From: Pseudomonas paracarnis
Lineage (GTDB): Bacteria; Pseudomonadota; Gammaproteobacteria; Pseudomonadales; Pseudomonadaceae
Length of the DNA: 64,000 nt
Assembly: GCF_904063055.1 (NCBI RefSeq)
Contig: NZ_CAJFCN010000003.1
Location: 372,001 to 436,000, forward strand
Direction of reading: 5' to 3'
In this document: piece by piece, positions 15,931 through 25,122 of the stretch
Layout of the letters: each line of letters opens with the position of its first letter
Position numbering within the stretch: position 1 is the first letter of the stretch
Program-made: the position numbers and the translations under genes
The notes under the pieces: generated by a model
The model's input: only the letters and a program-made list of their open reading frames with translations
The model's database searches: none
Told to the model about the DNA's origin: nothing

Positions 15931-17172
15931 ATGGAACAGTCACTCAAACTTTTGCGCTTCCCCTTGGCGATCTTGGCCGTGGTGGTGATGAGCGCGTGCG
16001 GCAAGTCTCCCGAACAAGCGGCCGCCATGCCCCCAGCCAAGGTCAGCGTGGCCAAGGTGCTGGAACAGCCGGTCAACGAGTGGGACGAGTTCACCGGGCG
16101 CCTTGAAGCGCCGGAAACCGTGCAGATACGTCCGCGGGTGTCCGGCCAGATTGACCAAGTCGCTTTTACTGAAGGCGCTTTGGTCAAGAAAGGCGACCTG
16201 CTGTTCCAGATCGACCCGCGCCCGTTCCAGGCCGAAGTGCGCCGCCTGGAGGCTCAACTGGCTCAGACCAAAGCCGCCGCCACCCGCAGCGAAAACGAAG
16301 CGCAACGTGGCGAACGCCTGCGTCAGAGCAACGCGATCTCCGCTGAACTGGCCGACTCGCGCACCACCGCCGCTCAGGAAGCCCGCGCCGCCATGGCCGG
16401 GATCCAGGCGCAGTTGGACCTGGCACGCCTGAACTTGAGCTTTACCCGTGTCACTTCGCCTATCAGTGGCCGCGTCAGCCGTGCCGAAATCACCGCCGGC
16501 AACCTGGTGACCGCCGATACCACCGCGCTGACCAGCGTGGTCTCCACCGACAAGGTTTACGCCTACTTCGACGCCGATGAGCGTGTATTCCTCAAGTACA
16601 CCGAACTGGCCCGTGAAGGCCGGCGTGGCGCCACCACCCCGGTGTATCTGGGCCTGTCCAACGAAACCGGCAACCCGCACCTGGGCCAGATGAACTTCGT
16701 CGACAACCAGGTCAACCCGGCCACCGGCACCATCCGTGGCCGCGCGGTGTTCGACAACAGCAAGGGCGAATACACCCCTGGCCTGTATGCGCGTTTGAAG
16801 CTGGTCGGCAGCGGTACCTATTCGGCGGTATTGATTAACGACGAAGCCGTCGGTACTGACCTGGGCAAAAAATTCGTGCTGGTGATGGACGGCGACAAGC
16901 CGGCTTATCGCGCGGTGGAACTGGGGCCGAAAATCGAAGGCTTGCGCATCGTGCGCAGCGGCCTGACCAAGGATGACACCGTGATCGTCAAGGGCCTGCA
17001 ACGCGTGCGCCCTGGCTCGCCGGTCGCACCGGAAACCATTCCGATGGCCAGCAAGGAAACCCTCGCCGCCTTGGCCCAACAACGACAAGCGCTTGAAGCC
17101 AGCAACCTGGAGCAAGTGGCGCCGGAAAAACCCGCGCCCAAGCTCGCAAGCGTCGCGACTCCACGCGGTTAA
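15931..17172 (+). CDS. mexE: MexE: periplasmic adaptor lipoprotein of an RND efflux pump
   Basis: This 413-residue RND membrane-fusion protein is close in length and sequence to P. aeruginosa MexE as I recall it (VSVAKVLEQPVNEWDEFTGRLEAP and FTEGALVKKGDLLFQIDPRPF blocks). A lipoprotein signal ends in the lipobox MSAC at about residues 20-23. Lipoyl, alpha-hairpin and beta-barrel domains follow in the usual order. I chose ATG 15931 (MEQSLKLLRF), with GGCGGA about 8 bases upstream; the frame stays open to 15892. It is the first gene of mexE-mexF-oprN, with 15 bases to mexF. In P. aeruginosa the system exports chloramphenicol, fluoroquinolones, trimethoprim and quinolone-signal precursors, and is activated by MexT. 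Confidence 0.9.
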   Translation: MEQSLKLLRFPLAILAVVVMSACGKSPEQAAAMPPAKVSVAKVLEQPVNEWDEFTGRLEAPETVQIRPRVSGQIDQVAFTEGALVKKGDLLFQIDPRPFQAEVRRLEAQLAQTKAAATRSENEAQRGERLRQSNAISAELADSRTTAAQEARAAMAGIQAQLDLARLNLSFTRVTSPISGRVSRAEITAGNLVTADTTALTSVVSTDKVYAYFDADERVFLKYTELAREGRRGATTPVYLGLSNETGNPHLGQMNFVDNQVNPATGTIRGRAVFDNSKGEYTPGLYARLKLVGSGTYSAVLINDEAVGTDLGKKFVLVMDGDKPAYRAVELGPKIEGLRIVRSGLTKDDTVIVKGLQRVRPGSPVAPETIPMASKETLAALAQQRQALEASNLEQVAPEKPAPKLASVATPRG

Positions 17173-17187
17173 GGGATACGACTCAAG

Positions 17188-20100
17188 ATGAATTTTTCCA
17201 AGTTCTTCATTTCACGGCCGATCTTCGCAGCGGTGCTGTCGCTGTTGATCCTGATTGCCGGTGCAATCTCGCTGTTCCAACTGCCGATCAGCGAATACCC
17301 GGAAGTGGTACCGCCGACCGTGGTGGTGCGCGCCAACTTCCCGGGCGCCAACCCCAAAGTCATCGGTGAAACCGTGGCCGCGCCGTTGGAGCAAGCCATC
17401 ACTGGCGTTGAGAACATGCTGTACATGTCCTCGCAATCTACCGCCGACGGCAAGCTGACCCTGACCATCACCTTCGCCCTGGGCACCGACCTGGACAACG
17501 CGCAGGTGCAGGTGCAAAACCGTGTGACGCGTACCCAGCCCAAGCTGCCGGAGGAAGTGACACGCATCGGTATTACCGTGGACAAGGCCTCTCCCGACCT
17601 GACCATGGTGGTGCACTTGACCTCCCCGGATCAGCGTTATGACATGCTGTACCTGTCCAACTACGCGATCCTCAATATCAAGGATGAACTGGCCCGCCTG
17701 GGCGGCGTCGGTGACGTGCAGTTGTTCGGCATGGGCGACTACTCCCTGCGCGTCTGGCTGGACCCGAACAAAACCGCTTCGCGCAACCTGACCGCCACCG
17801 ATGTGGTCACGGCGATCCGCGAGCAGAACCGCCAGGTGGCAGCCGGTGCCCTGGGCGCCCAGCCTGCGCCGAGTGACACCAGCTTCCAGTTGTCGGTCAA
17901 TACCCAGGGCCGCCTGGTCACTGAAGAAGAGTTCGAGAACATCGTGATTCGCGCCGGCGCCAACGGTGAAATCACGCGCCTCAAGGACATCGCCAGGGTC
18001 GAACTGGGCTCCAGCCAATACGCGCTGCGCTCGCTGATCGATAACCAGCCGGCCGTTGCGATTCCGATTTTCCAGCGTCCCGGCTCCAATGCCATCGACA
18101 TCTCCAACGATGTGCGCAGCAAGATGGCCGAGCTGAAAAAGAGCTTTCCGGCGGGCATGGATTATCGCATCGCCTATGACCCGACCATCTTTGTACGCGG
18201 CTCCATCGAAGCGGTGGTGCATACCCTGTTTGAAGCACTGATCCTTGTGGTGCTGGTGGTGATCCTGTTCCTGCAGACCTGGCGCGCCTCGATCATCCCG
18301 TTGGTGGCGGTGCCGGTTTCATTGATCGGTACCTTTGCGGTGATGCACCTGTTCGGGTTCTCACTCAATGCCCTGTCATTGTTTGGCCTGGTGCTGGCGA
18401 TCGGTATTGTGGTGGACGACGCCATCGTGGTGGTGGAAAACGTCGAGCGTAATATCGAGTTGGGGCTTGAGCCGTTCCCGGCGACCGAAAAAGCCATGAG
18501 TGAAGTGACCGGCCCCATCATCGCCACGGCGCTGGTGCTGTGTGCGGTGTTCATTCCGGCCGCCTTTATCAGTGGCTTGACCGGGCAGTTCTACAAGCAG
18601 TTCGCCTTGACCATCGCGATCTCAACCGTGATCTCGGCGTTCAACTCCCTGACCCTGTCCCCTGCCCTGGCCGCTGTGCTGCTGCGCGGCCACGACGCGC
18701 CAAAGGACCGTTTCTCCAAGTTCCTCGACAAGGTCTTCGGGGGCTGGCTGTTCCGTCCCTTCAACCGCTTTTTCGAAAAGGCCAGCCATGGCTATGTAGG
18801 CACCGTGCGCCGAGTGATTCGCGGCAGCGGTATCGCCTTGTTCGTCTACGCAGGTTTGATGGTGCTGACGTTCTTCGGGTTTGCCCACACGCCGACCGGT
18901 TTCGTACCGGCCCAGGACAAGCAATACCTGGTGGCCTTCGCCCAACTGCCCGACGCCGCAAGCCTGGACCGCACCGAAAACGTGATGAAGCGCATGTCGG
19001 AGATCGCCCTGAAACAACCCGGCGTGGAAGCTGCGATTGCCTTCCCGGGCCTGTCGATCAACGGGTTCACCAACAGCCCGAACAGCGGCATCGTGTTCGT
19101 GACCTTGAAGCCGTTCGATGAGCGTAAAGACCCGAGCATGTCCGCCGGTGCGATTGCCGGTGCACTGAACGGCCAATACGCCAATATCGAAGAGGCCTAC
19201 ATGGCGATCTTCCCGCCGCCGCCGGTACAAGGCCTGGGCACCATCGGGGGCTTCCGCCTGCAGATCGAAGACCGTGGCAACCTCGGCTATGACGAGCTGT
19301 ATAAAGAAGTGCAGAACGTGATTGCCAAGAGTCACAGCGTGCCTGAACTGTTCGGCCTGTTCACCAGCTACACGGTGAACGTGCCGCAAGTGGACGCGGC
19401 CATCGACCGCGAAAAGGCCAAGACTCACGGCGTGGCGATCAGCGACATCTTCGACACCCTGCAGGTCTACCTGGGTTCGTTGTATGCCAACGACTTCAAC
19501 CGTTTCGGGCGTACCTATCAGGTCAACGTGCAGGCCGAGCAGCAGTTCCGCCAGGACTCCGACCAGATCGGCCAATTGAAAGTGCGCAATAACAGAGGCG
19601 AGATGATCCCGCTGGCGACCTTTATCAAGGTCAGCGACACCTCGGGCCCGGACCGTGTGATGCACTACAACGGCTTCATCACCGCCGAAATCAACGGCAA
19701 CGCCGCGCCGGGCTACAGCTCTGGCCAGGCCCAGGCCGCGATTGAAAAGCTGCTCAAAGATGAACTGCCCAACGGCATGACCTACGAGTGGACCGACCTG
19801 ACCTATCAGCAAATCCTCTCGGGCAATACCGCACTGTTCGTATTCCCGCTCTGCGTACTGCTGGCGTTCCTGGTGCTCGCCGCCCAATACGAAAGCTGGA
19901 GCCTGCCGCTGGCGGTGATCCTGATCGTACCGATGACACTGCTGTCGGCCATTACCGGGGTGATCATCTCGGGCGGCGACAACAACATCTTCACCCAGAT
20001 CGGCCTGATCGTACTGGTGGGCCTGGCGTGCAAGAACGCGATTCTGATCGTCGAGTTCGCCAAGGATAAACAGCAGGAAGGCCTCGACCCGCTCGCCGCA

Positions 20101-20367
20101 GTACTGGAAGCCTGCCGCCTGCGTCTGCGGCCGATCCTGATGACCTCGTTCGCGTTCATCATGGGTGTGGTGCCGTTGGTGCTCTCCAGCGGTGCCGGCG
20201 CCGAGATGCGCCATGCCATGGGCGTGGCGGTGTTCTCCGGGATGATCGGTGTGACCTTCTTCGGTCTGTTGCTGACACCAGTGTTCTACGTACTGATCCG
20301 TCGCTATGTCGAGCGCAGTGAAGCGCGCAAAGCGGCCAAGGCCTTGAAGCTGGAGACACAGCAATGA
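17188..20367 (+). CDS. mexF: MexF: RND-family inner-membrane multidrug transporter
   Basis: This 1059-residue HAE1-type RND proton/drug antiporter is almost the length of P. aeruginosa MexF (1062). The N-terminus (NFSKFFISRPIFAAVLSL), the porter signature (QLPISEYPEVVPPTVVV) and the TM4 proton-relay motif GIVVDDAIVVVENVERN (carrying two Asp near residue 405) are all present. The second half repeats the fold (GLACKNAILIVEFAKD). There is no frameshift or deletion. It starts 15 bases after mexE and overlaps oprN by ATGA. It trimerises in the inner membrane and pairs with MexE and OprN. Confidence 0.93.
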   Translation: MNFSKFFISRPIFAAVLSLLILIAGAISLFQLPISEYPEVVPPTVVVRANFPGANPKVIGETVAAPLEQAITGVENMLYMSSQSTADGKLTLTITFALGTDLDNAQVQVQNRVTRTQPKLPEEVTRIGITVDKASPDLTMVVHLTSPDQRYDMLYLSNYAILNIKDELARLGGVGDVQLFGMGDYSLRVWLDPNKTASRNLTATDVVTAIREQNRQVAAGALGAQPAPSDTSFQLSVNTQGRLVTEEEFENIVIRAGANGEITRLKDIARVELGSSQYALRSLIDNQPAVAIPIFQRPGSNAIDISNDVRSKMAELKKSFPAGMDYRIAYDPTIFVRGSIEAVVHTLFEALILVVLVVILFLQTWRASIIPLVAVPVSLIGTFAVMHLFGFSLNALSLFGLVLAIGIVVDDAIVVVENVERNIELGLEPFPATEKAMSEVTGPIIATALVLCAVFIPAAFISGLTGQFYKQFALTIAISTVISAFNSLTLSPALAAVLLRGHDAPKDRFSKFLDKVFGGWLFRPFNRFFEKASHGYVGTVRRVIRGSGIALFVYAGLMVLTFFGFAHTPTGFVPAQDKQYLVAFAQLPDAASLDRTENVMKRMSEIALKQPGVEAAIAFPGLSINGFTNSPNSGIVFVTLKPFDERKDPSMSAGAIAGALNGQYANIEEAYMAIFPPPPVQGLGTIGGFRLQIEDRGNLGYDELYKEVQNVIAKSHSVPELFGLFTSYTVNVPQVDAAIDREKAKTHGVAISDIFDTLQVYLGSLYANDFNRFGRTYQVNVQAEQQFRQDSDQIGQLKVRNNRGEMIPLATFIKVSDTSGPDRVMHYNGFITAEINGNAAPGYSSGQAQAAIEKLLKDELPNGMTYEWTDLTYQQILSGNTALFVFPLCVLLAFLVLAAQYESWSLPLAVILIVPMTLLSAITGVIISGGDNNIFTQIGLIVLVGLACKNAILIVEFAKDKQQEGLDPLAAVLEACRLRLRPILMTSFAFIMGVVPLVLSSGAGAEMRHAMGVAVFSGMIGVTFFGLLLTPVFYVLIRRYVERSEARKAAKALKLETQQ

Positions 20368-21779
20368 GTGTGAAAGTATTCCTGCCGAGCCTGTTGGTGC
20401 TGGCGCTCGCCGCCTGTGCCGTAGGCCCGGACTACAAGACCCAGCCACTGGAGGCGGCCAATATCACGGCCGCCGCCGACAGCAAAAGCTACGACCATGC
20501 CAAGTACGAAGGCATCTGGTGGCAGCAGTTCGAAGACCCCACGCTCAACCAGCTGGTAACCCAGTCGCTGAGCGGCAACCGTGATTTGCGCGTAGCCTTT
20601 GCCCGCCTGCGGGCGGCACGGGCTATCCGTGATGACGCGGCCAACGACATCATGCCGGTGGTCACCTCTCGCGCCAGCAGCGATGTGGGCAAGGGCCAGA
20701 TTCCCGGGCAGACCACCAAGCGTGTCAACAGCGAGCGCTACGACCTGGGCCTGGACATGGCCTGGGAAGTGGATTTATTCGGGCGCATCCGCCGCAACCT
20801 GGAAGCCAGCGACGCCGACCAACAGGTGGCCGAAGCCGACCTGTACCAACTGCAAGTCACCATGATTGCCGAACTGGTGGATGCCTACGGTCAACTGCGT
20901 GGAGCGCAACTGCGTGAACGCATTGCCCTGGACAACCTGAAGAACCAGCAGGAATCGCGCACCATCACCGTCAGCCTGCGTGATGCCGGCGTCGGTGATC
21001 AGCTCGACGTGGAACGTGCCGACGCGCGCCTGGCAGCAGTTGAAGCCAGCGTGCCGCAACTGCAGGCCGAACAAGTGCGCGAGCGCAACCGCATCGCCAC
21101 CCTCCTCGGCCAGCGCCCCGACAAACTGAGCGTGGACCTGAGCCCGAAAGACCTGCCAGCGATTGCCAAGGCGCTGCCGATTGGCGACCCGGGGCAACTG
21201 CTGCAACGACGCCCGGACATCCTCAGCGCCGAACGCAAACTGGCCGCCGCCACCGCACGTATCGGCGTGGCCAAGGCCGACCTGTTCCCACGGGTGAGCC
21301 TCAGCGGTTTCCTCGGGTTCACCGCCGGGCGCGGTTCGCAGATCGGCTCCGCCGCGGCGAATGCCTGGTCCCTGGGCCCGAGCATCACGTGGGCCGCGTT
21401 TGACCTGGGCAGCGTGCGTGCGCGTCTGCGTGGCGCGAATGCCGAAGCCGATGGCGCGTTGGCGACCTATGAACAGCAAGTGTTGCTGGCATTGGAAGAG
21501 TCCGAGAACGCCTTCAGCGATTACGGCAAGCGCCAGCAACGCCTGGTCTCGCTGATCCGCCAAAGCGAATCCAGCCGCGCCGCCGCCGACCTCGCGGCGA
21601 TCCGCTATCGCGAAGGCACCGTGGACTTCCTGGTACTGCTCGACGCCCAGCGCGAACGCCTGGCCGCCGAAGACGCCCAGGCCCAGGCCGAAGTGGATCT
21701 GTATCGCGGCATCGTGGCGATCTACAAGGCCTTGGGTGGTGGCTGGCAGCCGGATACGGTGGTCGCCAGCAACCGGTGA
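20364..21779 (+). CDS. oprN: OprN: outer-membrane channel lipoprotein of MexEF-OprN
   Basis: This 471-residue protein belongs to the NodT-type outer-membrane factor family. It has a lipoprotein signal with lipobox LAAC at residues 15-18, followed by AVGPDYKTQ, the classical start of this family. The two OEP repeats include WWQQFEDPTLNQLV and LGLDMAWEVDLFGRIRRN, and GLDAWQVDLFG-like wording is typical. The gene overlaps mexF by four bases. A strong intrinsic terminator follows at 21820. It completes the pump by forming the outer-membrane duct. Confidence 0.91.
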   Translation: MSVKVFLPSLLVLALAACAVGPDYKTQPLEAANITAAADSKSYDHAKYEGIWWQQFEDPTLNQLVTQSLSGNRDLRVAFARLRAARAIRDDAANDIMPVVTSRASSDVGKGQIPGQTTKRVNSERYDLGLDMAWEVDLFGRIRRNLEASDADQQVAEADLYQLQVTMIAELVDAYGQLRGAQLRERIALDNLKNQQESRTITVSLRDAGVGDQLDVERADARLAAVEASVPQLQAEQVRERNRIATLLGQRPDKLSVDLSPKDLPAIAKALPIGDPGQLLQRRPDILSAERKLAAATARIGVAKADLFPRVSLSGFLGFTAGRGSQIGSAAANAWSLGPSITWAAFDLGSVRARLRGANAEADGALATYEQQVLLALEESENAFSDYGKRQQRLVSLIRQSESSRAAADLAAIRYREGTVDFLVLLDAQRERLAAEDAQAQAEVDLYRGIVAIYKALGGGWQPDTVVASNR

Positions 21780-21819
21780 GGTAAGAGCTCCTTTGGTTGG
21801 TCGCATCCAGCCAATTTTT

Positions 21820-21854
21820 AGCCCTGCGGTCCATTCGGTCGCGGGGCTTTTTTT
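21820..21854 (+). terminator. Intrinsic terminator after oprN
   Basis: A GC-rich hairpin with arms AGCCCTGCG and CGCGGGGCT around the loop region GTCCATTCGGT is followed by seven or more T. It ends the mexEF-oprN operon just before the convergent AraC gene. Confidence 0.85.
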
Positions 21855-21864
21855 CGTGTGGGAT

Positions 21865-22881
21865 TTAGCTGGCCTCACCCAGAATCAGGCTACGGTAATG
21901 CCCCGGATTCGATCCCACCCACTTACGAAAGGCCTTGTAGAACGAACTCGCATCGGCAAACCCCAGCCGCGTGGCGATCTCGGCAAAACTGATCTGCGGC
22001 TCGGCCAACCACACAATCGCCAGTTCCTTGCGCACGCTGTCCTTGAGGCCCTGATAGGTCTGCCCCTCTTCCGCCAAGCGACGGCGTAGTGTGGACGCAG
22101 AAATACACAACCTGGCGGCAAGCCCCTCGGTTTCCGGCCAGGTGTCGGGGGGCATCTGCCGCAAGTCGTGCTTGATGCGCGTGGCGAGGCTTTCCGGGTC
22201 GCGGTATTTCACCAGGATGTTAGCCGGTGCATGAGCCAGGAAACGTTGGAGCTCCTGCGGGCTGCGCTTGATCGGCAGGTCCAGGCAGTCGGCAGAAAAA
22301 ATCATGCGGGTGCGTGGCCGATCAAAGCGCAGGTTGTCAGAAAACATCACCTGATAATCGTCACAGAAGTCCGGCTGCGCGCAACGCAACTCGATGGCGA
22401 GGATCGGAATGCGCCGCCCTGCCAGCCAGCAGGCGACGCCGTGGACGATCATCCAATAGGTGAAGTAGGTAAACGCACGCTTGGGTTCATGCTCAGGTTC
22501 GAGCAGGACGATCTCCGCCAGGCTCTGTTGACGCACCAGCTGGGCTGGCATGTGCTCCAGCATCAACGACAGAAACCCCAGGCCGGTTTCCAGGCCCGCT
22601 GCCAGGCTGGGTTGCGCCACGGCGGCGCGACACAGGAACGCCAAGCTGCCGGACTTGAGCTTGCGCGGGTCCATGCCAAAGAACTCATCGTCCCTGCGCC
22701 GCGCCAGCAAGCGCCACAGGCGTGCATAGGCCGTGGCCGCCACGCGAGCGTCGGGCTGCTCAAGCAACGCCGGATCAATCCCGACTTTGCTCAATGCCTC
22801 AACGGTGGCCGCTCCCGGCGCGCAACTCTGCAACAGCGCTTCGCGCACGAGGTGGATGGAGATGGTGTCTTTTTCCGACAT
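21865..22881 (-). CDS. AraC-family regulator with arabinose-binding-type N-terminal domain (PF12625-like)
   Basis: This 338-residue regulator belongs to the OruR/ArgR-like 'AraC with long N-terminal sensor' group. The first 230 or so residues (GIDPALLEQPDARVAATAYARLWRLL, ELRCAQPDFCDDYQVMF) form the sensor domain. The C-terminal double helix-turn-helix includes LCISASTLRRRLAEEGQTYQ and the signature RLGFADASSFYKAFRKWVGSNPG. I chose the ATG ending at 22881 (MSEKDTISIHLV); the frame is open 23 codons further. It converges on oprN and is divergent from efeU. Neither neighbour is a proven target. The effector is unknown. Confidence 0.8.
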   Translation of the reverse strand: MSEKDTISIHLVREALLQSCAPGAATVEALSKVGIDPALLEQPDARVAATAYARLWRLLARRRDDEFFGMDPRKLKSGSLAFLCRAAVAQPSLAAGLETGLGFLSLMLEHMPAQLVRQQSLAEIVLLEPEHEPKRAFTYFTYWMIVHGVACWLAGRRIPILAIELRCAQPDFCDDYQVMFSDNLRFDRPRTRMIFSADCLDLPIKRSPQELQRFLAHAPANILVKYRDPESLATRIKHDLRQMPPDTWPETEGLAARLCISASTLRRRLAEEGQTYQGLKDSVRKELAIVWLAEPQISFAEIATRLGFADASSFYKAFRKWVGSNPGHYRSLILGEAS

Positions 22882-22990
22882 GGGGCGTTGAGCTATCCGG
22901 CTGCGGTCTGATTGCCCCGCATCATAAAGGCGGTTGCGCTTCGCCACCACTGTTCAGCCCACGTTCAGCAAAGGTCAATATTTCTTGTTT

Positions 22991-23009
22991 AGCAATGAGT
23001 ATCATTATG
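22991..23009 (+). promoter_or_regulatory. Putative Fur box before efeU
   Basis: The 19-base site AGC-AATGA-GT-ATCATTAT-G matches 13 positions of the Fur consensus GATAATGATAATCATTATC. It lies 41 bp before the efeU start, where a Fur repressor would block initiation. An iron-repressed promoter fits the ferrous-iron uptake genes downstream. Confidence 0.65.
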
Positions 23010-23049
23010 TTACAACTTAGCTCCCTAACTAGTTGCGCCCGGGTGCCCG

Positions 23050-23895
23050 ATGCTCGTTCCTTTTTTAATCATGCTGCGCGAAGGCATTGAAGCGGCATTG
23101 ATCGTTGGCATTATCGCCAGTTACCTGCAACAGACCGGGCGTGGCCAGTGGTTGCCTGCAGTGTGGATCGGCGTGTTCCTGGCGGCCGCGCTGGCGCTGC
23201 TGGTGGGCGGCGGCCTGGAATTGGTCAGTGCGGAGTTCCCACAAAAGCAGCAGGAATTGTTTGAAGGTGTCGTCGGCCTGGTCGCCGTGGGTATTCTCAG
23301 TTCCATGGTGTTCTGGATGCGCAAAGTGGCGCGCTCGATTAAACACTCGCTGCATGAATCTCTCGACCATGCGTTGGCCGGCTCCAGGCACCAGGTGTTT
23401 GCCCTGATCGCCATGGTGTTTTTTGCCGTGGCCCGCGAAGGACTGGAGACGGTGTTCTTCCTGTTGGCCGTGTTTCAGCAGAGTGAAGGCCCAGGCGCTC
23501 CGATAGGCGCCCTGCTCGGCCTGGTCCTGGCCATTGTCGTCGGCTTGCTGATTTATTCCGGCAGCATGCGCCTGAACCTCGGCGCGTTTTTCCGCTGGAC
23601 CGGCCTATTCATCCTGGTGGTCGCGGCCGGCATTCTCGCCAACTCGGTGCAGGCCCTGCACGAGGCCGGCGTGTGGAACCACTGGCAGACCGTGCTGTTC
23701 GATTTCAGCGCTGCATTACCCATGGACAGCCCGCTCGGCTCGGTACTGGCCGGCATGTTCGGTTACCAGGAGGCGCCGACCGTCAGCACCCTGGGCGCCT
23801 ATCTGATTTACCTGGTGGTGGCCCTGGTGATGTTCTTCCTGCCCTCGGCCCCTACCCAGCCCGTTGCCAATACCTCTTCCGTTTCCAGCCAGTAA
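23050..23895 (+). CDS. efeU: EfeU/Ftr1-type iron permease
   Basis: This 281-residue integral membrane protein of the oxidase-dependent Fe2+ transporter family (FTR1) has about seven hydrophobic helices. The two iron-binding REGxE motifs are REGIE near residues 11-15 and REGLE near 134-138. It starts MLVPFLIMLREGIEA, the usual beginning of EfeU. It is the first gene of efeU-efeO-efeB-efeM and has a Fur-like site upstream. The permease carries iron across the inner membrane using electrons and binding proteins supplied by EfeO and EfeB. Confidence 0.92.
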   Translation: MLVPFLIMLREGIEAALIVGIIASYLQQTGRGQWLPAVWIGVFLAAALALLVGGGLELVSAEFPQKQQELFEGVVGLVAVGILSSMVFWMRKVARSIKHSLHESLDHALAGSRHQVFALIAMVFFAVAREGLETVFFLLAVFQQSEGPGAPIGALLGLVLAIVVGLLIYSGSMRLNLGAFFRWTGLFILVVAAGILANSVQALHEAGVWNHWQTVLFDFSAALPMDSPLGSVLAGMFGYQEAPTVSTLGAYLIYLVVALVMFFLPSAPTQPVANTSSVSSQ

Positions 23896-23905
23896 GGACC
23901 GTCTC

Positions 23906-25108
23906 TTGTCCAACCCAACCCCTCAATCGGCCCCGCCATCCCGCGCCTTGCGCTGGGGCGTGGCCGGCTCGGTGGTGGTGATGATCGCCGCCGGTGGCCT
24001 GTTCTACTACGCCTCGCAATTGGCCGCGACCAAGCGCCAGACCAACCACAATGAAATCGCGGTCACGATTCACAGTCACGCCTGCGAGCCTAACGCTCTC
24101 ACCGTGCCGGCCGGGCGCGCAAGCTTTCGTATCATCAACCGCTCCGACCGTGCGGTGGAGTGGGAAATCCTCGACGGCGTGCTGGTGGTCGAAGAACGGG
24201 AGAATATTGCCCCGGGCCTGAGCCAGGTGATCAATGCCAACCTGTTGCCCGGTGACTACGCCATTACCTGTGGCCTGTTGAGCAACCCGCGTGGCACCTT
24301 GCATGTTACGCCCACTGCAGAGTCTGACGCCCAGGCCAAGGCCAAGCCGTCGATGGTGGCCTTTATTGGCCCGTTGTCGGAGTTTCGCGTGTACCTGAGC
24401 GGCCAAGGCGGTGCGCTGGTCAAGGCCGTGACGGCCCTGCAACAGGCCATCGCCGCCGGTGATCTGGCCCAGGCACAGGCACTGTATGTGCCGGCCCGTG
24501 AGGCGTATCAGCGCCAGGCGCCGGCGTCCCAGCGCCTGGCCGAATTGGATAACGCGATCAACGCCCGCGCCGATTACTTTGAAAAGCGCGAGCAAGACCC
24601 CGCCTTCAGCGGCTTCCATCGCCTGGAATACAGCCTGTTCCAGCAACACAGCCTTGATGGCCTGGCGCCGGTCGCCCAACGCCTGGTTACCGACGTCGCC
24701 ACGCTCAAGCAACAGTTACTGGCCCAGTCCCTGCCACCAGAGCAACTGGTGAGCATTGTGGTACGCAACCTCGACAGCCTGGCAGACGTTCGCGCGGCGA
24801 GCGGTGAAGAGGAACGCTACAGCCACATCGACTTGAACGGCTTTGCCGCCAATCTTGAGGTGGCCCGCAAAGTGGTCGACCTGATGCGCCCGTTACTGGG
24901 CAAGTCCGCCGCCGACCTGTTGCCCGCTATCGACAGCGCGCTCAACGCCTTCGACACCGAACTCGAGGGGCTCAAGGTGAATGACCGCTACCCAACCTAC
25001 GACAAGGTTACAGCCGATCAGCGCAAGCAGATCGCCGATAAGGCCAAGGCACTGGCCGTTGCACTCGATGGAATCGACCCCGCCCTTGGCCTTTCCGGCC
25101 TGCAGTGA
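23906..25108 (+). CDS. efeO: EfeO: cupredoxin plus imelysin (M75) iron-uptake protein
   Basis: This 400-residue periplasmic protein has an N-terminal hydrophobic anchor (GVAGSVVVMIAAGGLFYYAS, about 15-34). A cupredoxin-like domain (about 45-140, HACEPNALTVPAGRASFRI) and an imelysin domain follow; the latter carries HRLEY (the HxxE motif) and SGEEERYSHIDLNGF. I chose TTG 23906 because AAGGA lies seven bases upstream; the frame's upstream ATG (23864) lies inside efeU. The stop overlaps a possible GTG start of efeB. EfeO passes iron to EfeU. Confidence 0.9.
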   Translation: MSNPTPQSAPPSRALRWGVAGSVVVMIAAGGLFYYASQLAATKRQTNHNEIAVTIHSHACEPNALTVPAGRASFRIINRSDRAVEWEILDGVLVVEERENIAPGLSQVINANLLPGDYAITCGLLSNPRGTLHVTPTAESDAQAKAKPSMVAFIGPLSEFRVYLSGQGGALVKAVTALQQAIAAGDLAQAQALYVPAREAYQRQAPASQRLAELDNAINARADYFEKREQDPAFSGFHRLEYSLFQQHSLDGLAPVAQRLVTDVATLKQQLLAQSLPPEQLVSIVVRNLDSLADVRAASGEEERYSHIDLNGFAANLEVARKVVDLMRPLLGKSAADLLPAIDSALNAFDTELEGLKVNDRYPTYDKVTADQRKQIADKAKALAVALDGIDPALGLSGLQ

Positions 25109-25122
25109 AGACGACCGCACAC

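Noticed and set aside
18622..20448. A 608-codon open frame antisense to mexF
   Set aside because: It is a shadow of the mexF codon pattern, with repetitive low-quality sequence and no ribosome site.
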